Source of the DNA: an uncultured bacterium
GTDB lineage: Bacteria > Planctomycetota > UBA1135 > GCA-002686595
Direction of reading: 5' to 3'
Length of the DNA: 32,548 bases
Assembly (NCBI GenBank): GCA_938030175.1
Contig: CALHGQ010000467.1
Span: 1-32,548 of the forward strand
The position numbers were made by a program, and so were the translations under genes. This document shows, piece after piece, positions 1 to 7,556 of the stretch. The notes beneath the pieces were generated by a model. That model searched no databases and was not told the origin of the DNA. It saw nothing but the letters and a program-made list of their open reading frames with translations. Each line of letters opens with the position of its first letter. The stretch's first letter is position 1.

Positions 1-41
1 CCCGGTCACCTAGGGCATCCTGTGGGGCGCATATTCCAGGA

Positions 42-1106
42 CTAGCGCGGCGAGGCGTCCAGGTGTAGGTCAGCCACCCGGCCCGCTTGGAAGCGCTGCC
101 AGCCGAGGCCAGCGATCATGACCGCGTTGTCGGTGCAGTAGGCGGGCGAGGGGAAGAAGGCGCGGATGCCCTTCTCCTTGGCCTCCTTGTGCATCACCTC
201 CCGGAGCCTCTGGTTGCAGGCGACCCCCCCCGCGACGAGGACCTGGTCGATCCCGGCCTGCCCGGCGGCGCGCAGGGTCTGGGTGACCAGGCTGTCCACC
301 ACGGCCTCCTGGAAGGAGGCGGCGATGTCGGCACGGTCCTCGATTTCCTCCGGGGGGGGCGTCGGCTGGAGCGCGTCGCCCCCGCGCACGTGGTAGAGGA
401 CCGAGGTCTTCAGGCCGCTGAAGGAGAACCCGATGGGGCGGACGCCGCCGCTGCCACCCGGGGGTGTCTTGGGTGAGTAGCGCGGAAAGCGAATCGCCGC
501 CGCTTGGCCTGACTCGGCCAGCTTCGACACCGATGGGCCGCCCGGGTAGGCGAGGCCGAGGATCCAAGCGACCTTGTCGAAGGCCTCCCCGGCGGCGTCG
601 TCGAGGGTCGTGGCGACCCGCTCCATCTCGAAGGTCGATCCGACGGAGTAGAGGGCCGTATGCCCGCCGGACACCACGAGGGCGATGGCCGGGAAACGCA
701 CGTCCGCCTGGGCCTCCATCGTCGCAGCGTAGACGTGGGCCTCAATGTGATCCACGGCGACGAGCGGCAGGTCTCGGGTCCATGCGATGGCCTTCGCCGC
801 TGAGAGCCCTACGAGCAGCGAGCCGATCAGGCCCGGCTTGGCGGTGACGGCGATGGCGCTGAGATCCGCGAGCGTCACGCCCGCGTCATCCAGCGCTTGC
901 TGGATGGCGGGCTCGATCGAGTCAAGGTGGATGCGCCCGGCGACTTCCGGAACGACGCCGCCGAACTTCGCGTGTTCGTCGGCCTGGCTAAAGACGACGT
1001 TCGAGAGGACCTCGCGTCCGTTCGCCACGACGGCGGCCGCCGTCTCGTCGCACGACGACTCGATGCCAAGGACGAGTGACCGACTCTCTTCGTCTCGCGC
1101 ACTCAT
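42..1106 (-). CDS. tsaD: tRNA N6-adenosine threonylcarbamoyltransferase TsaD
   Basis: TsaD transfers the threonylcarbamoyl group from TC-AMP to A37 of ANN-decoding tRNAs in the cytoplasm, working with TsaB and TsaE, neither of which is in this window. The 354-residue protein has the family's usual length. It opens with the ASKHA phosphate-binding stretch (GIESSCDET, about residues 14-22), has the metal-binding HIEAH motif (His120, His124), a VVSGGHT loop and a late VAGGVACN segment. The ATG start overlaps the stop of the upstream S41 peptidase gene (ATGA, 4 bases), so it is translationally coupled as the last gene of the tktC-tktN-peptidase-tsaD operon. Nothing is missing. Only 41 bases lie beyond its stop, and they hold no recognisable terminator. 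Confidence 0.97.
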   Translation of the reverse strand: MSARDEESRSLVLGIESSCDETAAAVVANGREVLSNVVFSQADEHAKFGGVVPEVAGRIHLDSIEPAIQQALDDAGVTLADLSAIAVTAKPGLIGSLLVGLSAAKAIAWTRDLPLVAVDHIEAHVYAATMEAQADVRFPAIALVVSGGHTALYSVGSTFEMERVATTLDDAAGEAFDKVAWILGLAYPGGPSVSKLAESGQAAAIRFPRYSPKTPPGGSGGVRPIGFSFSGLKTSVLYHVRGGDALQPTPPPEEIEDRADIAASFQEAVVDSLVTQTLRAAGQAGIDQVLVAGGVACNQRLREVMHKEAKEKGIRAFFPSPAYCTDNAVMIAGLGWQRFQAGRVADLHLDASPR

Positions 1107-2449
1107 TGGTTTGATGCCATACGGTGGGGGCCCGTGCGCTCGCCGCGGAGGAGGGCCAGCGCAGCATCGAGCTGCGGGTCAGGCGGGGGCATCGGCAGGA
1201 TCTGCTCTCCCGATTCGTTCTGCCACGCGACGAGCTCGTCCACGGCCGTAGCGGGCGGATCATAGCGGGCTAGCCAACCGTGGATGGCGCGGCGCTGGGA
1301 CTCGTCGATGGACACGGCCAAATCAGGGAGGATGCCGTAGTCCCGATCAGGGTCCGCGGTGCGCTCAAAGTTGCGGTGGCTCGGTGAGTAGAAGTACGCG
1401 CTCGTGACCTTGGCGCGACTCAGGAACTCCGGGAACACGCGCGTCGTTTGCAGCATGCCCTTGCCGAACGTGGGCTCGCCCACCACCACGGCGACGCGGT
1501 AGTCCTGGAGCGCTCCAGCGAGCACTTCGCTAGCGCTCGCTGAGTCCCCGTCCACGAGGACGCAGACGTGCATCCCCTCAAAGAGCGCTTCGATGCCATC
1601 GGCGCGGTGCACGCTGCGACGGCTTCGACCTTCGGAGGACACGACCACGCCCTTTGACAAAAAGCGGCCCGCCATGTGCACGGCGGCGTCCAGCACGCCG
1701 CCGTAGTTGAAGCGCAGATCGATCACCAAGGCGCTGACGCCGCGTTCGCGGAGCACCATGATCGCGGCGTCGAACTCGGTCGCCGTGTTGTTGCTGAAGC
1801 CCCGCACCGTCAGGTAGCCGATGTGCGGCGATCCGTCGATGATCTCAGTGTGCCGGACCGATGGGTCGATCAGGATCTCAGGCTCCATCGTGAGGCTGCG
1901 AACTTCTCCGTCGCGGCCCATCACGCGCAGCCGCATCTTGTCGAGACCCTGGGGGTCGAGCCGCTCGCGAATCTCATTCCCCGAGAGCCCGGCGATGGAT
2001 TCTCCTTCGATCTCGAGGATGCGATCGCCCACGCGCACGCCCGCCTTGGCGGCCGGCGAGTCGTCGATGGGAAACAGAATCTCCGCGTCGGCGGTGGGCG
2101 GCTTGAAGACGACTCCGATCCCGCGAAAGTCCCCGTCGATCTCCCTTCGAGCGCGCTCGGAAACTTCGCGATCGTAGTAACGCGAGTAGGGGTCGAGGTC
2201 GTCGAGCATGCCGTGGAGCGCGCGCGTCGTGAGCTCTTCTTCGGTGATGTCGCGCACGAAGTGCTGCTCTGCAAACGCCCGTATGCGCTCGAACTCGGCT
2301 GTTCCGGGGTCGCCGCGCTCGGGCATCAATCGAAAGCCGATGAGCAGGAGCAGCATCCCCGCGGTCATGCCGAGGGAGAACAGCGCGATCGCGGCCGACG
2401 TGCCGCGATCGCGCTCTTCCTCCGCGTGGTCTCTGCCCGGATCCGCCAT
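1103..2449 (-). CDS. S41 family C-terminal processing peptidase (CtpA/Prc-like)
   Basis: Serine protease of the carboxyl-terminal processing family, expected to cut envelope proteins from their C-terminal side. From the ATG at 2449 the 448-residue protein has a short acidic/basic cytoplasmic tail, one membrane anchor at about residues 19-41, a PDZ domain at about 106-185 and the S41 catalytic core. The catalytic pair fits Ser305 in a DSASASE motif and Lys330 in FGKG, with the 25-residue spacing seen in CtpB and Prc. A GTG three bases upstream (2452) is an alternative start giving a GTGA overlap; the ATG start gives a TGATG junction with tktN. Coupled to tktN upstream and tsaD downstream. The substrate cannot be read from the sequence. 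Confidence 0.93.
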   Translation of the reverse strand: MADPGRDHAEEERDRGTSAAIALFSLGMTAGMLLLLIGFRLMPERGDPGTAEFERIRAFAEQHFVRDITEEELTTRALHGMLDDLDPYSRYYDREVSERARREIDGDFRGIGVVFKPPTADAEILFPIDDSPAAKAGVRVGDRILEIEGESIAGLSGNEIRERLDPQGLDKMRLRVMGRDGEVRSLTMEPEILIDPSVRHTEIIDGSPHIGYLTVRGFSNNTATEFDAAIMVLRERGVSALVIDLRFNYGGVLDAAVHMAGRFLSKGVVVSSEGRSRRSVHRADGIEALFEGMHVCVLVDGDSASASEVLAGALQDYRVAVVVGEPTFGKGMLQTTRVFPEFLSRAKVTSAYFYSPSHRNFERTADPDRDYGILPDLAVSIDESQRRAIHGWLARYDPPATAVDELVAWQNESGEQILPMPPPDPQLDAALALLRGERTGPHRMASNQ

Positions 2450-3315
2450 CACGCTGTCGCCGGCACCATCGCAGCCAACTCGCCATCCGGGACGCCGAGT
2501 TCCAGAAGCGCCTTGCGCGCCTCCTCGTCGTTCGGCGCGACACCGTGCCAGCCGGGCTGGTTCTCCATGAAGGAAACGCCCTTGCCGATCAGTGTCTTGC
2601 AGATCAACGCGCTGGGGCGCTTGGTCTCTTCACGCGCAGCGACGAGCGCCGCGTCAACCGCTTCAACGTCGTGCCCGTCCACGTCCACCGCGTGCCAACC
2701 GAACGCCTCGTACTTCTCGCGCAGGTCGCGCACGTCCATCACATCGCGCATGTAGCCGTCGATCTGAACGTTGTTGAAGTCGACGAGCACCGTCAGGTTG
2801 CTCGCTCCGTAGTGAGCGGCCGCGGTAGCTGCTTCCCAGATCTGTCCCTCTTGGCTCTCCCCGTCGGACGACGCGCTGTAGATCCGCGAGTCCCAGCCGT
2901 TGTGCTTGGCGGCCAGCGCCATGCCGAGGGAAACGGAGAGGCTGTTCCCGAGGCTGCCCGTGGAGAAGTCGATGCCGAGATCGTGGTTGCGGTGCGGGTG
3001 CCCCTGGAGATCCGCGCCCATCTTTCGAAAGCGCAGGAGGTCTTCGCGTGGAATCAATCCCTTTTGGGACAGCAGAGAGTAGTAGCCGGCGCACGTGTGC
3101 CCGTTGCCGAGCACGAACCGGTCGCGCTTGGCGTCATGGCGGTTGTCCGGGTTCAGGTTGAGGTGCTGCATGAACAGCGTCGCCATGAAGTCGGCCATGC
3201 CGAGCGGCCCGCCCGGGTGGCCGCAGGCTGCGGCGTGGACCATGCGGATCGTGTCGACGCGCGTTTGGCGCGCGGCGGACTCGACGAGGCTCTTTTGTTC
3301 TTGGGTGAGTGCCAT
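2449..3315 (-). CDS. transketolase, N-terminal (ThDP pyrophosphate-binding) subunit
   Basis: Half of a two-gene transketolase, which moves two-carbon ketol units between sugar phosphates in the non-oxidative pentose phosphate and Calvin-type pathways. The 288 residues carry the conserved GHPGGPLGMAD stretch (about 32-42), the ThDP/Mg motif starting DGES (Asp151) and ending near Asn181-Asn182, and stop before the pyrimidine-binding domain, which is the separate gene immediately upstream. The residue before DGE is Ser rather than the usual Gly, a small deviation. The start is well supported: an AAAGGAG ribosome-binding site lies eight bases upstream, inside the end of the preceding gene. Such split genes could instead act as a 1-deoxyxylulose-like or other ThDP enzyme, but the motifs fit transketolase best. 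Confidence 0.93.
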   Translation of the reverse strand: MALTQEQKSLVESAARQTRVDTIRMVHAAACGHPGGPLGMADFMATLFMQHLNLNPDNRHDAKRDRFVLGNGHTCAGYYSLLSQKGLIPREDLLRFRKMGADLQGHPHRNHDLGIDFSTGSLGNSLSVSLGMALAAKHNGWDSRIYSASSDGESQEGQIWEAATAAAHYGASNLTVLVDFNNVQIDGYMRDVMDVRDLREKYEAFGWHAVDVDGHDVEAVDAALVAAREETKRPSALICKTLIGKGVSFMENQPGWHGVAPNDEEARKALLELGVPDGELAAMVPATA

Positions 3316-3318
3316 GGA

Positions 3319-4302
3319 TCAGGCTCCTTTGCGCTGGATGAGTTCTTTGGCGCTCTTCGTGAGGCCGGCCGCGTCGAGTCCGTAGTGGGCGAGTAGTTCG
3401 TCGCCTGTTCCGCTCTGTCCAAACTGATCGTGCATCGCGCACATCTTCATCGGGACGGGACAGTTCAGCGCCACCGCCTGGGCCACGGCATCGCCGAGCC
3501 CGCCGTTCTCTTGGTGTTCCTCCGCGGTCATGATCGCACCGCAGTCGCGGGCGGCGTGGATGATCGCGTCCACGTCGAGGGGCTTGATGGTCGACATGTT
3601 GATCACCCGCGCCTGGACGCCGTCCTTCGCCAGGGCTTCGGCGGCCTCCATGGCGGCCGAGACGGTCACGCCCATCGCGATGATGGCGAGGTCGCTCCCT
3701 TCGCGGAGGGTCGCGGCCTTGCCGAACTCAAACTGATAGTTCTCAGCGAACACGATGGGAGTCGCGCCGCGCGACAGTCGGACGTAGACCGGACCGTCGA
3801 TCTTGGCGGCGGCGTGAATGCACTGGCGCGCCTCGACCGAGTCGGCCGGCACCATCACCTGCATGTTGGGGATCACGCGCATCAGCGTGACGTCTTCGAG
3901 CATTTGGTGGGACTTGCCGTCCTCGCCCACCGTCAATCCCGCGTGGGTCGCGCAGACCTTGACGTTCAGGTTCGGCACGCAAACGCTCTGCCGGATCTGT
4001 TCGAAGGCCTTGCCTGTCGCGAACATCGCAAACGAGCTTGCGAAGGCGACCTTGCCCTGGGAAGCGAGTCCGGCGGCGACGCCGATCATGTTCGCCTCGG
4101 CAACCCCCATGTTGAAGAAGCGGTCGGGGTGGGCTTTGCCAAACGCCTTTGTCTTCGTGGAACCCGAGAGGTCTGCGTCCAGAACAACGACGTTCTCATG
4201 CGACGTGCCTAGCTCGAGGAGCGCCTCGCCGTAGGCGTTTCGGGTAGCGACTTTCTTGGGCTCGGCCGTGTAAAGGGGCGCAAGGTTCGGTGGGGCGCTC
4301 AT
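3319..4302 (-). CDS. transketolase, C-terminal (pyrimidine-binding) subunit
   Basis: The other half of the split transketolase: the ThDP aminopyrimidine-binding domain plus the C-terminal transketolase domain. The 327-residue protein has ATRNAYGEAL (about 19-28), the LDADLSGST segment, the catalytic Glu in GVAEANM (Glu69) and the SFAMFATGKAFEQIR stretch found in C-subunits of two-gene transketolases. I start it at the ATG at 4302 because homology begins there; the open frame runs further upstream, but that part has no family character. It is the first gene of the operon. The order C-subunit then N-subunit is opposite to the usual one. The 228 bases upstream are shared with the divergent EF-hand gene and show no clear promoter. 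Confidence 0.93.
   Translation of the reverse strand: MSAPPNLAPLYTAEPKKVATRNAYGEALLELGTSHENVVVLDADLSGSTKTKAFGKAHPDRFFNMGVAEANMIGVAAGLASQGKVAFASSFAMFATGKAFEQIRQSVCVPNLNVKVCATHAGLTVGEDGKSHQMLEDVTLMRVIPNMQVMVPADSVEARQCIHAAAKIDGPVYVRLSRGATPIVFAENYQFEFGKAATLREGSDLAIIAMGVTVSAAMEAAEALAKDGVQARVINMSTIKPLDVDAIIHAARDCGAIMTAEEHQENGGLGDAVAQAVALNCPVPMKMCAMHDQFGQSGTGDELLAHYGLDAAGLTKSAKELIQRKGA
3324..3330 (-). promoter_or_regulatory. ribosome-binding site of the transketolase N-subunit gene
   Basis: Read on minus this is AAAGGAG, eight bases ahead of the ATG at 3315 and inside the last codons of the C-subunit gene. Clear Shine-Dalgarno sites are rare in this window, so this one fixes the start and suggests efficient re-initiation to keep the two subunits balanced. 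Confidence 0.7.
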
Positions 4303-4530
4303 AAGGGCTCTGGTGCGGTGCAGAGGTATGGAGAGATGGACAGGGGCTGAACTTGGCGGATTTCCCGCGAAAGCTGGCGCCGACCGTCCCCGATGGAGGA
4401 CAGTAGGCCCGTCATCACGGCCCCGAGGGGCCAGCGAACGGCCCTCGGCAGTATCGTGGCTGGGGTCCTCGCTGGCACGCGGTTCGCTGCTGAATTCACG
4501 GCCTGCTGCCATAAATGTGAAACGATTGAT

Positions 4531-5850
4531 ATGAAGCCACGAATCACCCGCCTGTTCTCGTCGCCCCAGCCTTCTCCGAAGGTGATGGCCCTGGCGCTCC
4601 TCGGGGCGTCTATTTTCGGCGTGGAAGCCCCCGCGGCTCCCGCTTCGGCGCCCCAGGCGAAGAAGCAGACCGCAAAAGGCGTGGTGACCGTGAAGAAGAC
4701 GTTCCAGAAGCTGGATGCGGACAAGGGCGGCACCGTGACCCTCAAGGAGGCGAGCATCTGGAAGATCCCGACGGCGGTCTTCAAGCGCCACGACATCGAC
4801 AAGTCCAAGGCCCTTAGCGCCGATGAGTTCGTCGTTCTCTACAAGGACCTCCTGGTTCAGGCAGGGCGGCCCGTGGCCAGCGACCTCGCCGCTGAGGTGG
4901 CGCGCATCCAGGCCCGGCGCAGGGTCAAGGCCAGCAAGAAGGAGCCCAAGGAGGACGAGAGCAAGGACTCCGACAAGAAGCCCGTGGTTCGCCCCCAGGC
5001 GTCTCCTCTGCCGGCTCCGGGACTCGGTGTGCCCAAGACGGTGGCCGGCGCAGGCGGTGCGGGCCAGCCCGCCACCGGTCAGCCCGTGCCAGCCAAGGGC
5101 GTGGCGCCGGCGGATGCGGGCGTGCCCGCTGCCGTCCCCGCGGGTGTTCCCAGCGGCGCACCGGACGCCGCGACTCCGGAACAGATCGCGAAAAGGGTCG
5201 AAGAGGCGCGCGTGAAACAGGCTGCGCTCGACGAAGCGCGGATCCGCGAGGCGCGTGTCAAAGCCGCCGAATCAGCGGAGGCACGGACGAAGGCTGCGCG
5301 GATCAAAGCGGCAGAATCCGCTGAAGCACGCACGAAGGCTGCCCGGGAGAAAGCCGCGGAGTCCGCTGAAGCTCGTACGAAAGCTGCGAGGGTCAAGGCC
5401 GCAGAGTCTGCCGAAGCCCGGACGAAAGCCGCCCGAATCAAGGCAGCCGGGGCCGCAGAGTCGACTGACGGTGCCGAGTCTGCTGAGTCTGCCGAGTCTG
5501 CCGAGGCTCGCACCAAGGCCGCACGGATCAAGGCGGCCGAGGCCGCGGAAGCGCGTACGAAGGCGGGCCGCATCAAGGAGGCGGAGGCCCAGGCGGAGGC
5601 GCGCATCCGCGAGGCCCGTGTGAAGCAGGCGAAGAGCAGCGCGGAAGCACGGGCCAAGGCGGGTCGCGAGAAGGCCGCTGCGGAAGCGCGGGAGAAGGCG
5701 GCCCCGGAGAAGGCGGCCCAGGAGAAGGACGCAGCTCGCGGCACTCCGCCCGCAAAGAAGCCGCAGCCGGCCCCGGAGAAGTCCAAACCGAAAGAGTCGA
5801 AGCCCGACGCATCGAACACGGACAAGCCCGAGACCAGGAAGCCGAAGTAG
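4531..5850 (+). CDS. secreted EF-hand protein with Ala/Glu/Arg/Lys-rich 15-residue repeats
   Basis: No named family recognised for the whole 439-residue protein. It starts with a basic segment and a hydrophobic stretch (about residues 18-31) ending in Ala/Pro-rich sequence, a probable signal peptide. Two EF-hand calcium loops follow: Asp62-Ala-Asp64 to Glu73 and Asp88-Ile-Asp90 to Glu99, both with calcium ligands in the expected places. Residues about 125-225 are Pro/Ala/Lys-rich linker. Residues about 215-400 are an extended charged helix built on a 15-residue unit of the type KAAESAEARTKAARx, then a Lys/Pro-rich tail. The start at 4531 is chosen because the signal peptide begins there. Convergent with the phospholipase gene, one base apart. 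A calcium-responsive envelope spacer, TolA-like in style, is a guess. Confidence 0.75.
   Translation: MKPRITRLFSSPQPSPKVMALALLGASIFGVEAPAAPASAPQAKKQTAKGVVTVKKTFQKLDADKGGTVTLKEASIWKIPTAVFKRHDIDKSKALSADEFVVLYKDLLVQAGRPVASDLAAEVARIQARRRVKASKKEPKEDESKDSDKKPVVRPQASPLPAPGLGVPKTVAGAGGAGQPATGQPVPAKGVAPADAGVPAAVPAGVPSGAPDAATPEQIAKRVEEARVKQAALDEARIREARVKAAESAEARTKAARIKAAESAEARTKAAREKAAESAEARTKAARVKAAESAEARTKAARIKAAGAAESTDGAESAESAESAEARTKAARIKAAEAAEARTKAGRIKEAEAQAEARIREARVKQAKSSAEARAKAGREKAAAEAREKAAPEKAAQEKDAARGTPPAKKPQPAPEKSKPKESKPDASNTDKPETRKPK
5263..5580 (+). repeat. in-frame 45-base (15-residue) coding repeats
   Basis: Within the EF-hand gene, four near-identical protein units KAAESAEARTKAAR followed by I, E, V or I run head to tail, then a fifth carries an insertion with three Glu-Ser-Ala triplets (about 5476-5506), then a sixth diverged unit. 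The DNA copies use different synonymous codons for the same residues, so the protein sequence looks conserved while the DNA has drifted. Confidence 0.85.
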
Positions 5851-5851
5851 C

Positions 5852-6757
5852 CTAGTCGCCGATCAACCAGTCGGTCACGGCAATGCCGATACCGAAGCGA
5901 TTCGTGCGCCTGTCGTACTCGAAGAGGTTCTCGGCGTAGCCGTTGTACCACTGCAGGTACACGCGCAGCTGGTCGGCGATCGGGTAACTCCAGGTCAGGT
6001 CCACCGCTGCGCTCAACGTGCTCGGGCGCACCATGGCGGTCACGGTGTGCCCGCCCTGATTCCAAATGGCGCGCAGGTCGCCGTACCCGAGGTACCGGTA
6101 CTCGTTCGGGTTCTCGTCGTCCTCATCGGACTCGGGGAGTCGATACCAAAGCCGCGCGAGGAACGCTAGGTCTCCGTAGTCGGCCGCCGCGCGAACCATC
6201 AACCGGTTCCAGCTGCGCGAGAGCGCAAGGGTCTGTCCGTTGGACTGGTGGTTGATGCCAACGTCGATCCCTTTGAGCTCGCCGTTGAACGGCAACGGCG
6301 TCTTCATGTAGTTGCGCAGAAACAGTTCGGGCTGGTAGTTCGTCTCGCGGAACGGACGACTCAACGCTTCGCTGTCGGAGAAGACCTGCCAGAACGAAAC
6401 CTGCGTGTAGCCGAGGTAGAGATCGCTCGAGTCATTGAAGACGTTCTGCCACACGGGGAACTTCATGCTGAGCTGGAACTTCACCTCTTCCTTCTGGCCG
6501 CTCAGGACGGCTTCGTCCCCAAGCGGCGCATAGATCTGCGGATCGAACTTCGAGTTGTAGGTCGCGAGGAAGTAGCTCGGGTTGTGCGCGCTCAGGACGT
6601 AGCTGCGCTCGCCTGTGGAGTACTCGCGGTTCTGCAGGATCTCAATGGAGCCCGGCTGGATCTCCGGGTGCGCGCAGGAGACGGCGAGAGAACCGAGGAG
6701 CAGGAGCGCTGTCGTGGGCTGGGGGCGGCGCCCGGCGGGATGGGTTGCAGGAGTCAT
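5852..6757 (-). CDS. pldA: outer membrane phospholipase A1 (OMPLA/PldA-like)
   Basis: Calcium-dependent outer-membrane enzyme that removes acyl chains from phospholipids. The 301-residue protein has the OMPLA signature HQSNG with the full triad: His170, Ser172 and Asn184 stand at the same spacing as His142, Ser144 and Asn156 of E. coli PldA, followed by SRSWNR. Ser180 matches the E. coli calcium ligand Ser152; the Arg147 position is Gln175. The start at 6757 is chosen because a hydrophobic leader follows, ending in AVSC (Cys28), a possible lipobox, so the protein may be lipid-anchored as well as a barrel. The open frame extends 73 codons upstream through a large hairpin and is not leader-like. 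I see no Shine-Dalgarno site. The gene symbol is by homology. Confidence 0.88.
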   Translation of the reverse strand: MTPATHPAGRRPQPTTALLLLGSLAVSCAHPEIQPGSIEILQNREYSTGERSYVLSAHNPSYFLATYNSKFDPQIYAPLGDEAVLSGQKEEVKFQLSMKFPVWQNVFNDSSDLYLGYTQVSFWQVFSDSEALSRPFRETNYQPELFLRNYMKTPLPFNGELKGIDVGINHQSNGQTLALSRSWNRLMVRAAADYGDLAFLARLWYRLPESDEDDENPNEYRYLGYGDLRAIWNQGGHTVTAMVRPSTLSAAVDLTWSYPIADQLRVYLQWYNGYAENLFEYDRRTNRFGIGIAVTDWLIGD

Positions 6758-6767
6758 CGCCAGATCA

Positions 6768-6813
6768 TAAGGAAGCGCCCCCCGTACCTTTGGGTACGAG
6801 AGGCGCTTCCTTA
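6768..6813 (-). terminator. large hairpin between the DUF2203-like gene and pldA
   Basis: Arms TAAGGAAGCGCC (6768-6779) and GGCGCTTCCTTA (6802-6813) are perfectly complementary and enclose, after a 3/3 internal mismatch, CGTACC and GGTACG around a four-base loop, all on one centre. It sits ten bases upstream of the chosen pldA ATG. There is no U-run, so it may be a terminator for the upstream gene, a processing site or a leader structure controlling pldA. The structure is certain; the role is not. Confidence 0.6.
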
Positions 6814-6899
6814 CGTGTTGGACAAGAGCGCTGGCTGTTTCGGCCAGTGGATGCTCAGGTCCTGTTTCTTGGGTCCTGCTGTTTCCTGCAGTGCGGTTC

Positions 6900-7265
6900 T
6901 TAGAAGACCGTGCTATCGAGCGGAGCGTTGTCCTGGATCTCCGTCGCGCCAGCGTCCCAGTGGAAGCCGCGCTCAAGTGCGCCGCTCGTACCAGGGATGA
7001 TCACGCGGTTCGGGTTGTGGTCGTCGACCACACAGCCCAGACGCTCGAACTCTTTCGACGCAAGGCGAAGCTCGCGCTTGTGGTTCGCGAGGGAGGCCGT
7101 GAGGTTGCCGATCTTCGGGCTCGATACGCCTTCCCCTTCTTTCAACGCCTTGAGCTCGCGCTCGATAGCGCGAATGGCGCGGCGGCGATCGGCCACCTCA
7201 GCGAAAATCATCTCCAACAGGGGAACTAGTTGGGATGCGCGGTCCTTGTCGTACGAATGCTTCAT
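6900..7265 (-). CDS. DUF2203-like protein
   Basis: A 121-residue soluble protein of unknown function. The N-terminal two thirds is a predicted helical hairpin with the LVPLLEMIFAEV and REIxxIE-type pattern seen in DUF2203 proteins, and the end has the GCVVDD...GFHWDAGATEI segment matching the family's short beta-rich C-terminal part. The length is normal for the family. The start at 7265 is well supported by an AGGAG site seven bases upstream; the frame is open further up but lacks family character. Probably cotranscribed with or separated by the hairpin from pldA downstream. No function can be assigned. Confidence 0.75.
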   Translation of the reverse strand: MKHSYDKDRASQLVPLLEMIFAEVADRRRAIRAIERELKALKEGEGVSSPKIGNLTASLANHKRELRLASKEFERLGCVVDDHNPNRVIIPGTSGALERGFHWDAGATEIQDNAPLDSTVF

Positions 7266-7556
7266 ATGGGGTCTCCTCTTGACGGACACCCTCATAAGCC
7301 GGATCTCGAGACTTTCCGAAGGAATGAATTCCGAAATGAAAGCCGCGAACGCTCTGGTCCGTCGCTCCACCGTCATCGGCAGGCGGTCAGACCGTTCTGA
7401 CCTGCATGGCACGAGAAAGTTCGAACTGCGCGGCTTGAACCGAGACAGACGGTGTCCCAGGGGCCAGCAAGTGCGATCGGGTGAGACGACGCGTCCTGCA
7501 TTCAGGCACCGACTTTTTGAGACCGCGCAGAGCGTGCGCGTTTTGAAACGTCCGCG
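7266..7556. other. intergenic stretch with no recognised gene
   Basis: Apart from the AGGAG site at its left end I see no gene or RNA here. A small GC-rich inverted repeat followed by TTTT on plus (about 7527-7545) faces the wrong way for both neighbouring minus-strand genes. The promoter of the DUF2203-like gene is presumably here but I cannot place it. Confidence 0.4.
7273..7277 (-). promoter_or_regulatory. ribosome-binding site of the DUF2203-like gene
   Basis: AGGAG on minus, seven bases before the ATG at 7265. It decides between this start and longer upstream readings. Confidence 0.65.

Noticed and set aside
1676-2755. 359-residue plus-strand frame across the S41 peptidase and transketolase genes
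   Set aside because: Covers the antisense of two certain genes and shows no motif.
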